Origin: Candidatus Bathyarchaeota archaeon
GTDB lineage: Archaea; Thermoproteota; Bathyarchaeia; Bathyarchaeales; Bathycorpusculaceae
Assembly (NCBI GenBank): GCA_013388895.1
Contig: JACAEK010000024.1
Coordinates: forward strand, 110,977 to 174,976
DNA length: 64,000 nucleotides
Direction of reading: 5' to 3'
Each line of letters starts with the position of its first letter. The stretch's first letter is position 1. The position numbers and the translations under genes are program-made. The notes beneath the pieces are model-generated. The model was not told the DNA's origin, did not search any database, and saw only the letters and a program-made list of their open reading frames with translations. Below are positions 63,675 to 64,000 of this stretch, piece by piece.

Positions 63675-64000
63675 ATGTTTAGACAACTCATAAAACTGTT
63701 AACAGACCCAAATGCCTTTTTCAACAATGCAAGAACTGAAAGTTGGAAGCCTTGCTTCATCTTCTTTTTATGGGTTACATTGATTATCGCTGTTATAACG
63801 CCCATAGTTAACTTCTTCGGAATTGAAAGCACAGACGCGTCATCGTCTTACCAAGCCCAGATTCTTGCTTACAACTTTGTCAAAAATAGTCTGCAAACTT
63901 ATGGATTTCTAGCCTACATAATTGAGGCCGTGCTAATTTTTGCATTGGCAATTCCGATTCTGCTTTTCCTAACAATCTTTCTGCATTCAATTTATAGAGC
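63675..64000 (+). CDS. Yip1-like membrane protein, 3' end cut by window
   Basis: ATG at 63675 begins MFRQLIKLLTDPNAFF, with hydrophobic helices at about 27-48 and 85-106 in the visible 108 codons. The opening (DPNAFFNNARTES) is typical of archaeal and bacterial Yip1-family proteins. The frame is open to the window end. Confidence 0.7.
   Translation, partial: MFRQLIKLLTDPNAFFNNARTESWKPCFIFFLWVTLIIAVITPIVNFFGIESTDASSSYQAQILAYNFVKNSLQTYGFLAYIIEAVLIFALAIPILLFLTIFLHSIYR

Noticed and set aside
1..64000. CRISPR arrays, rRNA genes, insertion sequences
   Set aside because: No regularly spaced direct repeats with unique spacers, no rRNA-like stretches and no transposase were seen.

Overview
The window is archaeal. 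It encodes a complete A-type (V-type) ATP synthase, a thermosome, aIF5B, a CTP-dependent riboflavin kinase, an ADP-forming acyl-CoA synthetase, inositol-1-phosphate synthase for ether-lipid heads, an F420 ligase-like enzyme, and TATA/BRE-type promoters. The Hdr/MvhD operon without visible hydrogenase or methyl-CoM genes, the GH57/GT4 glycogen genes and the intron-bearing tRNA point to an anaerobic member of the Thermoproteota, most likely Bathyarchaeia. That lineage call is inference from gene content.

Layout. 1-7.3 kb (minus): a translationally coupled electron-transfer operon in the order GltD/NfnB-like flavoprotein, MvhD-winged helix fusion, double-length HdrA, MvhD, HdrC, HdrB (cut by the window edge). 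Just upstream, 7.4-8.7 kb, lie two paralogues that join a ribbon-helix-helix domain to a GcvH-like domain lacking the lipoyl lysine; these are the most unusual proteins here. 8.8-19 kb: a PhoU/AbrB-type regulator, a small membrane protein, then ATP synthase genes F-A-B-D-C (plus), K and a short subunit I (minus), H and E (plus). 19-28.6 kb: a formate dehydrogenase system with FdhE, a Tat-exported Cys-type catalytic subunit, a four-cluster ferredoxin subunit, a b-type cytochrome, a CCG-domain Fe-S protein split by an in-frame TAA, a UbiA prenyltransferase, and two TatA plus TatC.

28.6-32 kb is a looser stretch with a truncated CorA-like protein, an SRPBCC protein, a fragment of an NDP-forming acyl-CoA synthetase gene, and unknown membrane proteins. 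32.2-40.5 kb holds carbohydrate genes: two GT4 proteins (one only an N-terminal half), a GH57 enzyme, a glycogen synthase-like GT, phosphoglycerate kinase and a bacterial-type GAPDH. 40.5-48.7 kb is mixed metabolism: a CoA-disulfide-reductase-like flavoprotein coupled to a true GcvH, Ino1, RibK, AcdA-like, CofE-like, ThyX and an HtpX with an EF-hand loop.

48.8-54.8 kb looks like an envelope-stress or export module: an HTH regulator, a secreted protein, an ABC permease and ATPase, and an HtrA protease, with four copies of a promoter-like repeat. 55-57.3 kb is a gene-poor segment bounded by a 22-bp duplication of the 3' end of a tRNA-Glu gene; that tRNA appears to carry two introns. 57.4-64 kb returns to housekeeping genes: thermosome, a MoaD/SAMP-like protein, an ornithine cyclodeaminase family enzyme with an extra Cys-rich leader, aIF5B, and a QueG-like Fe-S protein.
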